57,152 bases of DNA from Providencia sp. (GTDB lineage Bacteria; Pseudomonadota; Gammaproteobacteria; Enterobacterales; Enterobacteriaceae): contig NZ_DOEH01000003.1 of NCBI RefSeq assembly GCF_003533305.1, positions 1-57,152 of the forward strand, given 5' to 3'. Position numbers and translations under genes: made by a program. Below the pieces are notes generated by a model, which saw only the letters and a program-made list of their open reading frames with translations, searched no databases and had not been told where the DNA came from. Positions 31,400 to 41,204 of this stretch are shown here, in pieces; position 1 is the first letter of the stretch; each line of letters opens with the position of its first letter.

Positions 31400-33889
31400 A
31401 TGAAAAGCATGAAAATCAATTTAATTACAAAATTAATGCTTTTAATGTTAACGCCTATGCTTGCATTTTCTGAAGAATCTGTCGATTTTAATACAGACTT
31501 TTTAGAAGCTGAAGGCACAGAAAATGTTGATTTCAGTAAATTCTCTCATGCTAATTACGTCCCGCCTGGAAATTATTCTCTTGCTATTGAAGTTAACCGT
31601 GTAAAGGTGGCGATTGAACAACCAATTATATTTTTTAATCCTAATTACGATGATAAGGTTTCTTTAGCCTGTATTACGCCCGAAATCTATGAATTATTGG
31701 GATTAAAAAATGATTGGAGCGCTAAAATAAAATGGTTAAATGATGGAAAATGTTTGGATATCCGTACTATTCCTGAAATGAGCATTCAAGGCGATTTAGC
31801 GAAGAATGTGGTGAGTATTAGCATTCCCCAAGCTTTTATGGAATATCAAGACCCTGATTGGGATCCGCCTTCTCGTTGGGATGACGGTATTTTAGGTGCC
31901 TTTATTGATTACAATGCTACAGGCCGTGTAGTGAATAAACAAAAAGGTGATAAAGGAACGGAATCTGGCGTAACAGCAACAGGTACCATGGGTGCTAACC
32001 TTGGTGCATGGCGCCTAAGAGCAGATTGGCAAGCTCAACAAGGTGATTTAAATAAAGGTAACCAGTCATGGGCTTGGAACCAACTTTATTTATATCGCGC
32101 TATCCGTGCATTGAATTCACGCTTAACCATTGGTGAGCAATACTTATCCTCAACGTTGTTTGACAGTATTCGTTATATTGGTGCCAGTTTAGAAACTAAT
32201 GAATCTATGTTGCCACCGCGTTTACAAGGTTATGCACCAGAAATTGCGGGTGTAGCTAAGACTAACGCAACTATTATTGTTAGGCAGGATGGCCGCATAG
32301 TTTATCAATCTGAAGTGAGTCCGGGACCATTTCGTATTCAGGATGTAAACTCGTTTGGTGGCGGTACTTTGGATGTCACTATTCAAGAACAAGATGGTAG
32401 TACTACAAATTATCAGGTAGAGACCTCTCGATTGGGTACATTAACGCGCCCAGGACAGCTTATTTATCAATTTGTTGTTGGTAAGCCAAGTAAAGGTGAG
32501 CATAGCACTCAAGGTCCGGCATTTAGCTTAGGTTCCTTATCATGGGGTGCAACAAATAATACAACGTTTTATGGTGGTGTTTTAGGATCGTCTGACTACC
32601 AAAATATGGCGATTGGTTTTGGTCGTGACCTTGCACCATTTGGTGTGCTATCTGCGAACTTGAATATATCTCGAGCTGTAATGGGGAGTTTAGATAATAA
32701 CCGAACACTCACTGGTAATTCATATAATTTAACTTACTCCAAGCAGTTTGATGAAATTAACAGTCAAATTACTTTTGCGGGCTATCGATTCTCCGAACGA
32801 AACTACATGAATATGAGCCAGTTTATTAGTCGTCGCTATAATGGTGATACGGTTGATAGTGGTAAAGAATTATATACAATTATATTTGGTACGGCATTCC
32901 CTGATTATAATACCAATATGTATTTAAATTATTCGCATCAAACTTTTTGGAATAGAGCTTCGACGAATCAGTATAACGTGACAATTTCTAATTATTTTGA
33001 TTTCGGTAAGATGAAAAATATTAGCTTAAGTTTGACGGCTTATAAAACCAAATCACGCGATAGTGATGATGATGGTATTTATTTAAATTTAAATTTACCA
33101 CTAGAAAATAATGACTCCAGTATTAGTTACTCAGGATCTTATAGCGGTAACAACCATAGCAATAATGTAAATTACTATAATCGTATTGATAATCGTAGCT
33201 CTTATTCTGTTTCAACAGGGACTTGGGATAAAGAAAAAATCACCACATCAGGTATGTATAACTATGATGGGGATACAACTCAGGTGAATGTCAACGGAAC
33301 CTATATTCAAGATAACCAATCAACGCTATCCATGCAGTTAAAAGGTGGTTTTACGATGACCCCAGAAGGTGGGGCATTACATCGTAATAATTCGATTAGC
33401 GGCGGCTCAAGAATTTTAGTTGATACAAATGGAATTGAAGGCATCCCTATTCAAAATGGTGTGACACCAGTAAAAACAAATCGGTATGGTAAAGCGGTGA
33501 TAACCAGTGTTATGGATTATAATCGTAATAACTTAAAAATTGATTTAAAAAATGTGCCAGATAACGCAGAAGCAATACAGTCAACACAGTATGCAACATT
33601 AACTGAAGGTGCCATCGGTTATCGTAAATTTAATGTGATACAAGGTGAAAAATTATTAGGGACAATCAGTCTTGCAGATAATAGTTATCCACCATTTGGT
33701 GCTTCAGTTGTGAATGATAAAAAGGTTGAAGTAGGGATTGTTTCAGATAATGGATTTGTTTATTTAGCGGGTATTAACCCATCAGATGCGCTTGAGGTGA
33801 ATTGGGGTGATAAAACCACATGCCATATTCAACTGCCTGAAAAAATAGATAGTACAATGGCAAATACTATATTACTGCCATGTCGATAA
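31400..33889 (+). CDS. fimbrial outer-membrane usher
   Basis: An 829-residue outer-membrane usher that recruits chaperone-subunit complexes and exports the fibre. Signal peptide about 1-24, then the N-terminal chaperone-binding domain (VDFNTDFLE near 28). Next comes the 24-strand barrel with plug (SYLSSTLFDSIRYIG-type region, GYAPEIAGVAKTNATIIV and GPFRIQDV near 275-315). The C-terminal domains contain PPFGASVV. A second ATG three codons in is possible. It is 97 bp after the pilin gene and 33 bp before the chaperone gene. Confidence 0.95.
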   Translation: MKSMKINLITKLMLLMLTPMLAFSEESVDFNTDFLEAEGTENVDFSKFSHANYVPPGNYSLAIEVNRVKVAIEQPIIFFNPNYDDKVSLACITPEIYELLGLKNDWSAKIKWLNDGKCLDIRTIPEMSIQGDLAKNVVSISIPQAFMEYQDPDWDPPSRWDDGILGAFIDYNATGRVVNKQKGDKGTESGVTATGTMGANLGAWRLRADWQAQQGDLNKGNQSWAWNQLYLYRAIRALNSRLTIGEQYLSSTLFDSIRYIGASLETNESMLPPRLQGYAPEIAGVAKTNATIIVRQDGRIVYQSEVSPGPFRIQDVNSFGGGTLDVTIQEQDGSTTNYQVETSRLGTLTRPGQLIYQFVVGKPSKGEHSTQGPAFSLGSLSWGATNNTTFYGGVLGSSDYQNMAIGFGRDLAPFGVLSANLNISRAVMGSLDNNRTLTGNSYNLTYSKQFDEINSQITFAGYRFSERNYMNMSQFISRRYNGDTVDSGKELYTIIFGTAFPDYNTNMYLNYSHQTFWNRASTNQYNVTISNYFDFGKMKNISLSLTAYKTKSRDSDDDGIYLNLNLPLENNDSSISYSGSYSGNNHSNNVNYYNRIDNRSSYSVSTGTWDKEKITTSGMYNYDGDTTQVNVNGTYIQDNQSTLSMQLKGGFTMTPEGGALHRNNSISGGSRILVDTNGIEGIPIQNGVTPVKTNRYGKAVITSVMDYNRNNLKIDLKNVPDNAEAIQSTQYATLTEGAIGYRKFNVIQGEKLLGTISLADNSYPPFGASVVNDKKVEVGIVSDNGFVYLAGINPSDALEVNWGDKTTCHIQLPEKIDSTMANTILLPCR

Positions 33890-33922
33890 TTATAAATATG
33901 TTTTAACGTCAACGGTGAAAAT

Positions 33923-34660
33923 ATGAAACTTTTAAATAAAGTCAGAATAATAACAGTAATAAGTACTTCTTTACTTGTTCAATCTGCTTATTCAGCGATT
34001 GCACTCGATAGAACACGTGTTATTTATAATGAAAATGATAAATCTGTGAGTGTTGGCTTAACCAATGAACACAAAACAAGCCCGTATTTAGCGCAAACAT
34101 GGATAGAAAACGATAAAGACGAAAAAGTAAATTCACCTTTTATTGTTACGCCTCCGGTACATCGCTTGGAAGCTAATTCAAAGAGTCAGATTAAAATTCA
34201 AGCTATTCCTGCGGTTGCACAACTCCCAAAAGATAGGGAAAGTGTTTATTTCTTGAATGTGAGAGAAATACCGCCGCGTAGTGATAAAGCTAATGTTTTA
34301 CAAATCGCTTTGCAGACTAAAATTAAGCTTTTTTATCGCCCGACTGCGATTTCTACAAAAGAAAGAATGGATATTATTCCTCAGGAAAATGAAATAAAAA
34401 TCGCGAAACAAGGTGGTAATTATATTGTTAAAAATCCATCACCTTTCTTTTTATCAATAACTAAATTGAAAAAAGGTGCTACGGATACTGAAAACTTTGA
34501 ACCTGTTATGGTTCCGCCTCGTGGTGAAATAAGTTTAGGAAAATCCGCTGGTGATATTGGTTCATCGCCTACTTTAGTTTATCTCAATGATTTTGGTGGC
34601 ACCGTTGATTTGAAATTCAACTGTGGTGCAACTGAGTGCACTGTGATACCGAGAAAATAA
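33923..34660 (+). CDS. periplasmic fimbrial chaperone
   Basis: A 245-residue PapD-like chaperone that caps subunits in the periplasm. Signal peptide about 1-24 (ending SAYSA). Two Ig-like domains; the N-terminal domain has the typical RTRVIYNE start and VYFLNVREIPP motif. The G1 strand sequence IKLFYRP carries the conserved Arg-Pro. The F1-G1 loop is short, so it belongs to the FGS class that builds rigid fimbriae. A C-terminal Cys pair (NCGATEC) is present. Confidence 0.94.
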   Translation: MKLLNKVRIITVISTSLLVQSAYSAIALDRTRVIYNENDKSVSVGLTNEHKTSPYLAQTWIENDKDEKVNSPFIVTPPVHRLEANSKSQIKIQAIPAVAQLPKDRESVYFLNVREIPPRSDKANVLQIALQTKIKLFYRPTAISTKERMDIIPQENEIKIAKQGGNYIVKNPSPFFLSITKLKKGATDTENFEPVMVPPRGEISLGKSAGDIGSSPTLVYLNDFGGTVDLKFNCGATECTVIPRK

Positions 34661-34670
34661 GGTTGACGTT

Positions 34671-35162
34671 ATGATGCCCATTAAGAAGTTAACTCAGGTA
34701 TGTTTGTTTTTACTGGCCTTAAATGCCACAGGTGCATTTGGATTCTCAGGGTTTTTATACGTTGAGGTTAAAGGGGAAGTATTAGCAAGACCATGTTCAA
34801 TTAATGGTGGGCAGACAATTGAAATTGATTTTGGTGATGTTATGACGACACGTGTCCAAGATGAATTTTATAAACAACCATTTGACTATACTGTTACCTG
34901 CAAGGATGGTAGCAAGCCTAAGCTTAATATTTTCGTTGATGGAGTAGCAGCAACGTTCGATCAGCGTTTATTAAAAACCAGTGTGAATGAATTAGGTGTA
35001 CTTTTTAAAGCGGACACTAATGATTTACCACTTAAGAGTAGGCGTAGTTTTAGTTTTGCTAATCCTCCTGCATTGGCTGCTGTTTTAGTTAAAAAAAGCG
35101 GCTCTGAACTACCTGCAAAAAGCTTTACCGCTAATGCAACACTTAAAGTTGAATATCAATAA
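34671..35162 (+). CDS. minor fimbrial subunit
   Basis: A 163-residue pilin-like protein with a signal peptide (about 1-24). It carries the paired Cys typical of subunits (RPCSING, VTCKDG) and the C-terminal donor-strand motif ATLKVEYQ. It lies 10 bp after the chaperone gene. It is closely similar in plan to the next two subunits, and by position may correspond to MrpE/MrpF-type adaptors. Two adjacent in-frame ATGs exist at 34671 and 34674. Confidence 0.85.
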   Translation: MMPIKKLTQVCLFLLALNATGAFGFSGFLYVEVKGEVLARPCSINGGQTIEIDFGDVMTTRVQDEFYKQPFDYTVTCKDGSKPKLNIFVDGVAATFDQRLLKTSVNELGVLFKADTNDLPLKSRRSFSFANPPALAAVLVKKSGSELPAKSFTANATLKVEYQ

Positions 35163-35173
35163 GGGTGAGAGAT

Positions 35174-35665
35174 ATGCAAAACATGACTAACATTGTTGGT
35201 ATAGCCTTATTGATGCTTCTATCTTTTGTTTCAATAGCAAAAGATAACGAAACTGCTATTACAATTAAAGGTAATTTGATTACACCACCACCTTGTCGTA
35301 TTGATGATGGGAAAGAAATTGAAGTTGATTTTGGCAATGTTTCAATAAAATCAATTCAAGGTAACGATCAAAAACGACAAGTTAATTATCAGATTCAATG
35401 TGAAGAAAACAAAAATAATTGGGCGATGTACTTAATGCTTAGCGGTGTTAAAAGCACTTTTGATATTAATGGATTAAGTACTGGTGTTGATAATCTAGCA
35501 GTTAAGTTTCAATTAGCGGATAAAGAATTAGATCTTGGCAAAAAATATCTCATTAACCCAAGCTCTCCAGGTATTCTTTGGGCTGTATTAGTTAAAAATG
35601 GTAACAGCGAATTAAATACGGGTGATTTTGTCGCCAATGCCACATTACTTGTGGAGTATCAATAA
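35174..35665 (+). CDS. minor fimbrial subunit
   Basis: A 163-residue subunit beginning MQNMTNIVG. The frame is open from a GTG at 35165, but the ATG at 35174 is preferred because AAGGGTGAG lies before it. Signal peptide about 1-22, Cys pair in PPCRIDD and IQCEEN, and end motif ATLLVEYQ. It resembles the preceding subunit and probably arose by duplication. The stop overlaps the next start (TAATG), indicating translational coupling. Confidence 0.85.
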   Translation: MQNMTNIVGIALLMLLSFVSIAKDNETAITIKGNLITPPPCRIDDGKEIEVDFGNVSIKSIQGNDQKRQVNYQIQCEENKNNWAMYLMLSGVKSTFDINGLSTGVDNLAVKFQLADKELDLGKKYLINPSSPGILWAVLVKNGNSELNTGDFVANATLLVEYQ

Positions 35666-36195
35666 TGAAAAGTAAAATTTTGTTTATTGCGCTATTCGGA
35701 TTTCTTGCAAGTCATCTCTCTTTAGCCGCCACCAATAATGTCAAAGTGAAAGGGTCGTTGGTTAATGCACCTTGTGTCGTGATGCCCGCTGATAAGAATG
35801 TGGAAGTCGATTTTGGTGATATTCGATTATTAGATATTTATGACTCTAGCTTTCAGTTTCCAAGAAAGGAACTTACTCTAGTTTTGTCTAACTGTGATTT
35901 AACTATCGCTAAGAAAATGAAAGTTAAATTTTCAGGTGCTGAGCATAATCAATTATTAGGTTTTTTAGCATTAAGTGGTACTGATAATCAAGGTTTAGGT
36001 ATTGGTGTTGAATTAGTCGATGGGACCGCCGTTAAAATTAATCAATTTTCATCTTTGCTTCCGTTAATACAAGCGGGGAAAAATGAACTGAGATTTAATA
36101 CCTTTTTAAAGGCAACACCAGAGTCCATTAGCAATAAGCAAATTAAAGCTGGGCATATTGTCGCCACAGCAACTTTTCTATTTGAATATGAATGA
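35665..36195 (+). CDS. minor fimbrial subunit
   Basis: A 176-residue pilin-family protein. Signal peptide about 1-21 (ending LSLAA), Cys pair in APCVVMP and SNCDLTI, and end motif ATATFLFEYE. Its start overlaps the previous stop by one base. By position just before the tip adhesin gene it may act as the adaptor joining the adhesin to the shaft (MrpG-like), which is inference. Confidence 0.85.
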   Translation: MKSKILFIALFGFLASHLSLAATNNVKVKGSLVNAPCVVMPADKNVEVDFGDIRLLDIYDSSFQFPRKELTLVLSNCDLTIAKKMKVKFSGAEHNQLLGFLALSGTDNQGLGIGVELVDGTAVKINQFSSLLPLIQAGKNELRFNTFLKATPESISNKQIKAGHIVATATFLFEYE

Positions 36196-36260
36196 TTTCA
36201 TTCTCAACATTCCATATCGTGTTGGAATTAGATGTTTAACTAAATAAAAAGAGAACTGAA

Positions 36261-37115
36261 ATGGGAAAAAGAATACAGCAGTTATTATTTGTACCGTTAT
36301 TTTTTATGACTTTTTTTAGTTACGCTTCAACTTATTTTTCCTATGTGGAAGAAGTTGTTAGCAGCGGTAGTAGCCATAAGTATTATTTTCAATTTGATTA
36401 TTGGAAAGCCAGTTCTCCAACGGAAGGTAACCCTTGTGTTTCTGTCTTGGGAGCTGATGGTGCTAAAAAATGTTATTTTACAATAAACCATTTGCACTCA
36501 GGTAAAGACACAGGTGGTGTTACGTCACGTATAGCATGGGATTGTCGTATTAATTTTGCAACCTATAGAACAATGGAAGCCATTATTGCCGATGCAAGGG
36601 ACCAATGTGGACTAACTTTTCCTAAAACAGGAATGAGTGAACATAGTGGGACGATTAAAACAGACGAATGTGTTGGGATTTTTTTAGGGGATAAGCAACG
36701 TGATGGGTTATCTAAAATGTTACCGGGGGGAATTTGCGGTATTGCCCCACCACCTGCGGGTAAATGTTATTTTGCGTCTGTCGAGAATAATACACTTGAG
36801 CTCGATCATGGAAGTTTGAATGCAGATGAACTCAATGGTAATACGGTATCAAGTATGTTCAGTATTTTGTGTAATCAGGATATGGGCGTGAGAGTATCTT
36901 CAAACTTGCAGCAAAATTATGTCAGCTTGCGTCCTAATAATGAATTGCAGTCTATGGTTACGCTTAATGATCAACCTGCGTCAGTTGGTGTTCTTGTTTC
37001 TGCTCGAGCTAACAGAGGTACGCCAATAATAGTTAAATCTATATTAAGAACAAGTGGCTCAGTAGCACCTGGTAAATTTAGTGGTCGTATTACCCTCGTT
37101 ATGACTATTCCATGA
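36261..37115 (+). CDS. MrpH-like fimbrial tip adhesin
   Basis: A 284-residue two-domain adhesin. Signal peptide about 1-22. The receptor domain (about 23-162) has three Cys pairs and an H-x-H motif at His77 and His79 (INHLHSG) plus His128 (SEHSG). Proteus mirabilis MrpH binds zinc through three histidines in the same H-x-H...H pattern, so zinc-dependent adhesion is a reasonable inference. A short APPPAGKC linker leads to a pilin domain (about 165-284) ending in LVMTIP. It is the last gene of the operon, as mrpH would be before mrpJ. Confidence 0.85.
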   Translation: MGKRIQQLLFVPLFFMTFFSYASTYFSYVEEVVSSGSSHKYYFQFDYWKASSPTEGNPCVSVLGADGAKKCYFTINHLHSGKDTGGVTSRIAWDCRINFATYRTMEAIIADARDQCGLTFPKTGMSEHSGTIKTDECVGIFLGDKQRDGLSKMLPGGICGIAPPPAGKCYFASVENNTLELDHGSLNADELNGNTVSSMFSILCNQDMGVRVSSNLQQNYVSLRPNNELQSMVTLNDQPASVGVLVSARANRGTPIIVKSILRTSGSVAPGKFSGRITLVMTIP

Positions 37116-37168
37116 TCTAGTTAGCAGAAAAGTTTTGTATTCATCCGTTTTCCCATGTTGACGGTTTT

Positions 37169-37204
37169 GCCTACTTAAACGTAATTGTTGGTAGGCTTTT
37201 TTTT
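37169..37204 (+). terminator. terminator of the fimbrial operon
   Basis: GCCTAC (37169-37174) pairs with GTAGGC (37191-37196), with inner AAC/GTT pairing possible, followed by eight T. It lies between the adhesin gene and the convergent fidL-like gene. Confidence 0.75.
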
Positions 37205-37219
37205 CAATTTATTTTGATG

Positions 37220-37699
37220 TTATTTTTCTACATGACATGTAAAAGAAGAATAAGCTTCATCTTTTAGAATATAAATATTGTCTTCCATTTTTGTAATGTT
37301 GACATAATACTTTATTTTATCTTGTTCTAATTGAATGAAGTTTGAGAATAAATCATCGGGAGTATTATCAGAGGTTGTAATTGATGAAGAGGTGAAATTA
37401 ACTGCATAGTTACCTTTTTTATCAACAGGTTGATAATTAAAGTAAATTGCTCTATCTAATCGGTAGGTTGCATCTTTATCTTTAATATAGCCGTAAACAT
37501 TGATTCTGCCTTGATTATCATTGGATGTCAGTATACTCATTTTTGACTTTAAACTGATGCCGTCTGGCGTGCCATTATCTTTAATCCACACAACTTCAGA
37601 ATGACAAATTTTTATATTGTCATTTCTTTTATTTACGACGGCAGCTGAAACTAAAGCAGTGGTGACAACAATAATGGATGCGGCAATATATTTTTTCAT
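37220..37699 (-). CDS. FidL-like membrane-anchored protein
   Basis: A 159-residue protein with one N-terminal transmembrane helix (about 4-21) and a periplasmic domain with two Cys (ICHSE near 32 and the C-terminal FTCHVEK). It resembles FidL, encoded next to the CadC-like regulator MarT in Salmonella SPI-3. It starts immediately after the stop of the regulator gene, with no gap, so the two are coupled. By analogy with ToxS it may assist or stabilise the membrane regulator; this is inference. Confidence 0.6.
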   Translation of the reverse strand: MKKYIAASIIVVTTALVSAAVVNKRNDNIKICHSEVVWIKDNGTPDGISLKSKMSILTSNDNQGRINVYGYIKDKDATYRLDRAIYFNYQPVDKKGNYAVNFTSSSITTSDNTPDDLFSNFIQLEQDKIKYYVNITKMEDNIYILKDEAYSSFTCHVEK

Positions 37700-38698
37700 T
37701 TAAATTCTCTGGTCATTAATTGATACACAATCATATTTATTGTTTTTTTCTTTACAGATACTGATAGCAATATTTTTATCAAATGAGTAAGTATAGTTTA
37801 AATCAGATAAAATAATAACGCGTTTTGGTTCATCACAAGATATATTATATTTTTCTAGTTTTTTATTAACAAAATTTATATTATCGCTTGTTGTTTTTCC
37901 TACCATGTCAGTCGGGGTTTGTATTATACAATTATCTCTTTTACTTACAGTAAGATAACTTTTCCCTACAATATTATCCTCTACTGGTGAATCGAATAAC
38001 ATATAAATTGAAGTTAAAATCACTATTATTGAAAAGCTTAATAATAGAGCTCGGGCTATTTTTTTCTTGTTACTGTTTATGATGACGTGTTGTTTATCAT
38101 CAGAAAAAATATTGTCGTTTTCAATACTTTCATGTGAGGCGTTTTTAATTTTAATAGATTGATTTTCTATGATTTTTTGTTCTGTAGGATTTTGTTCCGC
38201 ATTATGTGTTTCAGGTTCAATCAATAAATGTACGGGGGGTGTCTCTGCTTTTAATAGTGGAGGGGGTGGAAGATTATCATAAAAATCTAATTTATCATCA
38301 TGCTGGGTATTAAATTCTTCACATAGAATTGTGTTATCACTATCTTCCATCTCAAATTTAGAGAGATGGCTATCAATACGAAATCCTTTTTTAGGGACAG
38401 TGACAATAGATTTAGGATCAATACCCACAATTTCGAGTTTTTTTCGTATCTCGCTGATATAAGTGTTTAAATTATTATTTGAGCCGACAAGTCCATATTC
38501 TTCCCATACATTTGTGAGAAGCTCATCTCGAGTTGCAATTCCTTTTTTCATATTTAATAAAATAATCTCATTAAATAATCGAGCGGCAGGTTTTGATAAT
38601 TCAATGTTTTGATTTTGGTCATCTTTCAGGTAGATACGACTTGTTTTTTGTTCAAAAACAAATTTATTATCGATAGTGTAATCATGTTCTTCAATCAT
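37700..38698 (-). CDS. membrane-bound winged-helix regulator (CadC/MarT/ToxR type)
   Basis: A 332-residue one-component sensor. An OmpR-type DNA-binding winged helix fills about 10-110 (LSKPAARLFNEIILLN, then LLTNVWEEYGL, NNNLNTYISEIRKKLE, TVPKKGFRI). A Pro-rich, poorly ordered linker (about 115-210) leads to one transmembrane helix at about 215-236. A periplasmic domain of about 95 residues with four Cys (257, 288, 315, 324) could sense redox or envelope signals. It lies convergent to the fimbrial operon and upstream of the FidL-like gene. Confidence 0.85.
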   Translation of the reverse strand: MIEEHDYTIDNKFVFEQKTSRIYLKDDQNQNIELSKPAARLFNEIILLNMKKGIATRDELLTNVWEEYGLVGSNNNLNTYISEIRKKLEIVGIDPKSIVTVPKKGFRIDSHLSKFEMEDSDNTILCEEFNTQHDDKLDFYDNLPPPPLLKAETPPVHLLIEPETHNAEQNPTEQKIIENQSIKIKNASHESIENDNIFSDDKQHVIINSNKKKIARALLLSFSIIVILTSIYMLFDSPVEDNIVGKSYLTVSKRDNCIIQTPTDMVGKTTSDNINFVNKKLEKYNISCDEPKRVIILSDLNYTYSFDKNIAISICKEKNNKYDCVSINDQRI

Positions 38699-39118
38699 AA
38701 ATTTTGTGTGCTCTCTAATTTAAAATGGCATAGCAGAGTCACTAAAACCTAGTGCTCAGTTTAAGTTAAATTTTATTTTTTGATAAATTAATTTTTATAT
38801 TTTATTGTTATTTATATAGTCTAAATAGGGAACCGATTAACTGCAAGTATTGAGCGATGAGCTTTTTTGTAGACTAGTAGCAAATTTATTGAATTGAATG
38901 GTTTAGTGTTATTTTAATCTATATATTTTGCTATTGTTAGCTTTTAATTGATGCGATTGATTGCGTTCTGGGTGAGAAAGATATAATAATCTATAAATGG
39001 CTAATATTTTCGTTTGAAATGTTGATTATGGGAATAATCCTAGGTAATTGTACTTGCTTTATTTCTTGTTTACATCATTTCTATTATTTTAATAATGTTT
39101 TTCTCTATTATGTGTACT
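38699..39118. other. AT-rich spacer between the regulator and receptor genes
   Basis: 420 bp without a gene. It presumably contains the promoter of the membrane-bound regulator. I see no convincing operator or RNA motif. Confidence 0.4.
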
Positions 39119-39148
39119 GATAGGTAAGGAAAAGAATCCTTACCTATC
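39119..39148. terminator. strong stem-loop after the TonB-dependent receptor gene
   Basis: GATAGGTAAGGA (39119-39130) and TCCTTACCTATC (39137-39148) make a perfect 12-bp stem with a 6-base loop, 12 bp beyond the receptor stop codon. No T-run follows on the minus strand, so it may stabilise the mRNA end rather than terminate alone. Confidence 0.6.
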
Positions 39149-39159
39149 TTAATTAAGCT

Positions 39160-41169
39160 TTAGTATTTATATTCTAAACCTAGCCAATAGTTTCGGCCTT
39201 CTTCAATATATCCATCAGTATATTCATATGATTTATCAAATAAGTTGTTTGCTGAGGTATTAACAGATAAGCCATGACCTAAATTATAATCTAAACGCAA
39301 ATCTGTTTTTGAAAATCCGCGAACTTTGTCTTCACTATCAATATAATTGAATGCCCAGCTTCTTGCTTCTTCAGTCACGGTTATGCTAAGTGGTTCATAA
39401 GGTGTGAATTTAATCCATGCGAAGGCTTTATGAGTGGGTAATTCGGAGACGTGACGGACGCTGTCATGCTTTGGATCTGCGTGAATATAACTGTAGTTTA
39501 AGCCCGCTTCCAACCAATCCGTAAATTGACCTGTCGTGCCTACATCAATTCCAGCATAATTAACTTTTCCACTATTACGATTTTGTAGTAAATCGCCACC
39601 TTTGGGGTTATCACCGATGTGATGGGCCATAATGGCATCTGTAACTTGGTTATAGTAAGCACTGGTGGTGTATGACCATAGTGGAGATATGTGACCTTTA
39701 TAGGTTAAATCATAGGTAAGTGCTCGTTCAGCATCAAGATGTGGGTTAATGATAAAGCTATCATTGTTTTTCATCTTATTAGTCGTGTAGCGTTCTTTCT
39801 GGGTTGGGAAGCGACTTCTATCTGATACAGAAAATTGTACAGTATCATCATTTTCTAAGTGATAGCGGGCCATAACTTCCCAATTGAAGGCACGTTGACG
39901 GTTATCATCGTAGGTTTCAACACCCGTGACGATATTGTTTTTATTATATAGATAGCGTCTGCCATCATCGCTACTACGCCAGTCATAGCCAATTCCTCCG
40001 ATAATATCGAGTTTGTCGGTTGCAACCCATTGGTATTCTGTCGCCACTGACCAAGTTTGGTCTTTATAGCGGTCAAAAGGGACAACTTTGTTACTACGAG
40101 AGCGGTGAACATCTTCTTTCCAATGTCCTGCAAATGACAGCATATCCAGTTCACGTACAGTGAAATCAACTCGCATATCGGCACCATTGCTGTAGTCATC
40201 ATAACGACTGTAGTTATAGGTACCATTTTTGTAATCTTTTACTGATTTGTATTGGTGTAAGGTATTTTTAAATGAATCGTGATACAAGCGGCTTTGCAGT
40301 GCGATGTCGTTTGTGATCTGAGTTGTTCCATTGAAGTAAATACTTTCTTTATCATATGCAGGCCATTGCCAAATTTGTTGCTTGGTGTTGTTTACATCAG
40401 GAGCGCTATTTTTATCACCGTCTTGTTTGATGTAGGTGACTACATATTCGTCTGTTTCGCGAGGTGTCCAGCCCATTTTTAACATCAAGCGCTTGTCATC
40501 TGTGGCTGAATTGGTACGTCGGCCATCGCTGCCGGCTAATGGATTATTATTTTCGCTACTTGGAAGTCCCATAAAGCGTTGTTTGTATTGGCTACCGCTG
40601 ACTTGGATAAAACCGAGGTCATTACGCCCACCCAGACGTGCGCTGACGTTATGCGCATTGTCTGCACCGCGAGCGAAGCCTTGATTGAGGCTGATGTCAG
40701 CTTCAAATGGTTTTTTAGGCGTCGCTGTGGTTAAGTTAATTGCACCGCCCATTAAATTTGGCCCTTGTAGCAATGAGGTATAGCCAGTAGAAAGTTCCAC
40801 ACTGGATAACTCACTGGTCATGAAACGACCAAGGTCAAGCGTACCGTCATAAGGTACGTAGGTTGGGATACCGTCAAAGAATATCGGAACTTGGCGGCTA
40901 TCAAAACCACGGACATTCACTTGGGTTTCATTGCGATTCCCTGATTTTTGGATAGCCACACCCGGCAAGGTACTTAGCGCTTGTGCAACGTTTGTTTTAT
41001 TAAGCTGTTTCATTTGAGATTCAGTGATGACATTTGCGTCGGCTGCGAGAGGGGTACTCCACACCGACATGACATCATGATTTGTTTCGGTCTTTACATC
41101 ACTTGCAGCATGACCTTGTGCTGTGAATAAAGCCATCCCGACTAAATAGGTTATTTGTTTTATTTTCAT
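39160..41169 (-). CDS. TonB-dependent outer-membrane receptor
   Basis: A 669-residue outer-membrane importer. Signal peptide about 1-21 (ending GHAAS), a TonB-box-like segment HDVMSVWS near 30, the plug domain about 40-150 (VAQALSTLPGVAIQKSG, VNVRGFDSRQVPIFFDGIPT), and a 22-strand barrel ending GLEYKY. The substrate is not evident from sequence. Context gives the clue: it lies just downstream of modD and a binding-protein ABC operon and shares a ModE-like dyad with that operon. A molybdenum or tungsten chelate is therefore inferred. It has its own promoter region, because a terminator separates it from modD. Confidence 0.9.
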   Translation of the reverse strand: MKIKQITYLVGMALFTAQGHAASDVKTETNHDVMSVWSTPLAADANVITESQMKQLNKTNVAQALSTLPGVAIQKSGNRNETQVNVRGFDSRQVPIFFDGIPTYVPYDGTLDLGRFMTSELSSVELSTGYTSLLQGPNLMGGAINLTTATPKKPFEADISLNQGFARGADNAHNVSARLGGRNDLGFIQVSGSQYKQRFMGLPSSENNNPLAGSDGRRTNSATDDKRLMLKMGWTPRETDEYVVTYIKQDGDKNSAPDVNNTKQQIWQWPAYDKESIYFNGTTQITNDIALQSRLYHDSFKNTLHQYKSVKDYKNGTYNYSRYDDYSNGADMRVDFTVRELDMLSFAGHWKEDVHRSRSNKVVPFDRYKDQTWSVATEYQWVATDKLDIIGGIGYDWRSSDDGRRYLYNKNNIVTGVETYDDNRQRAFNWEVMARYHLENDDTVQFSVSDRSRFPTQKERYTTNKMKNNDSFIINPHLDAERALTYDLTYKGHISPLWSYTTSAYYNQVTDAIMAHHIGDNPKGGDLLQNRNSGKVNYAGIDVGTTGQFTDWLEAGLNYSYIHADPKHDSVRHVSELPTHKAFAWIKFTPYEPLSITVTEEARSWAFNYIDSEDKVRGFSKTDLRLDYNLGHGLSVNTSANNLFDKSYEYTDGYIEEGRNYWLGLEYKY

Positions 41170-41204
41170 TATTGATTTCCAGTTTTGTTTTTTACTTATG
41201 ATAT

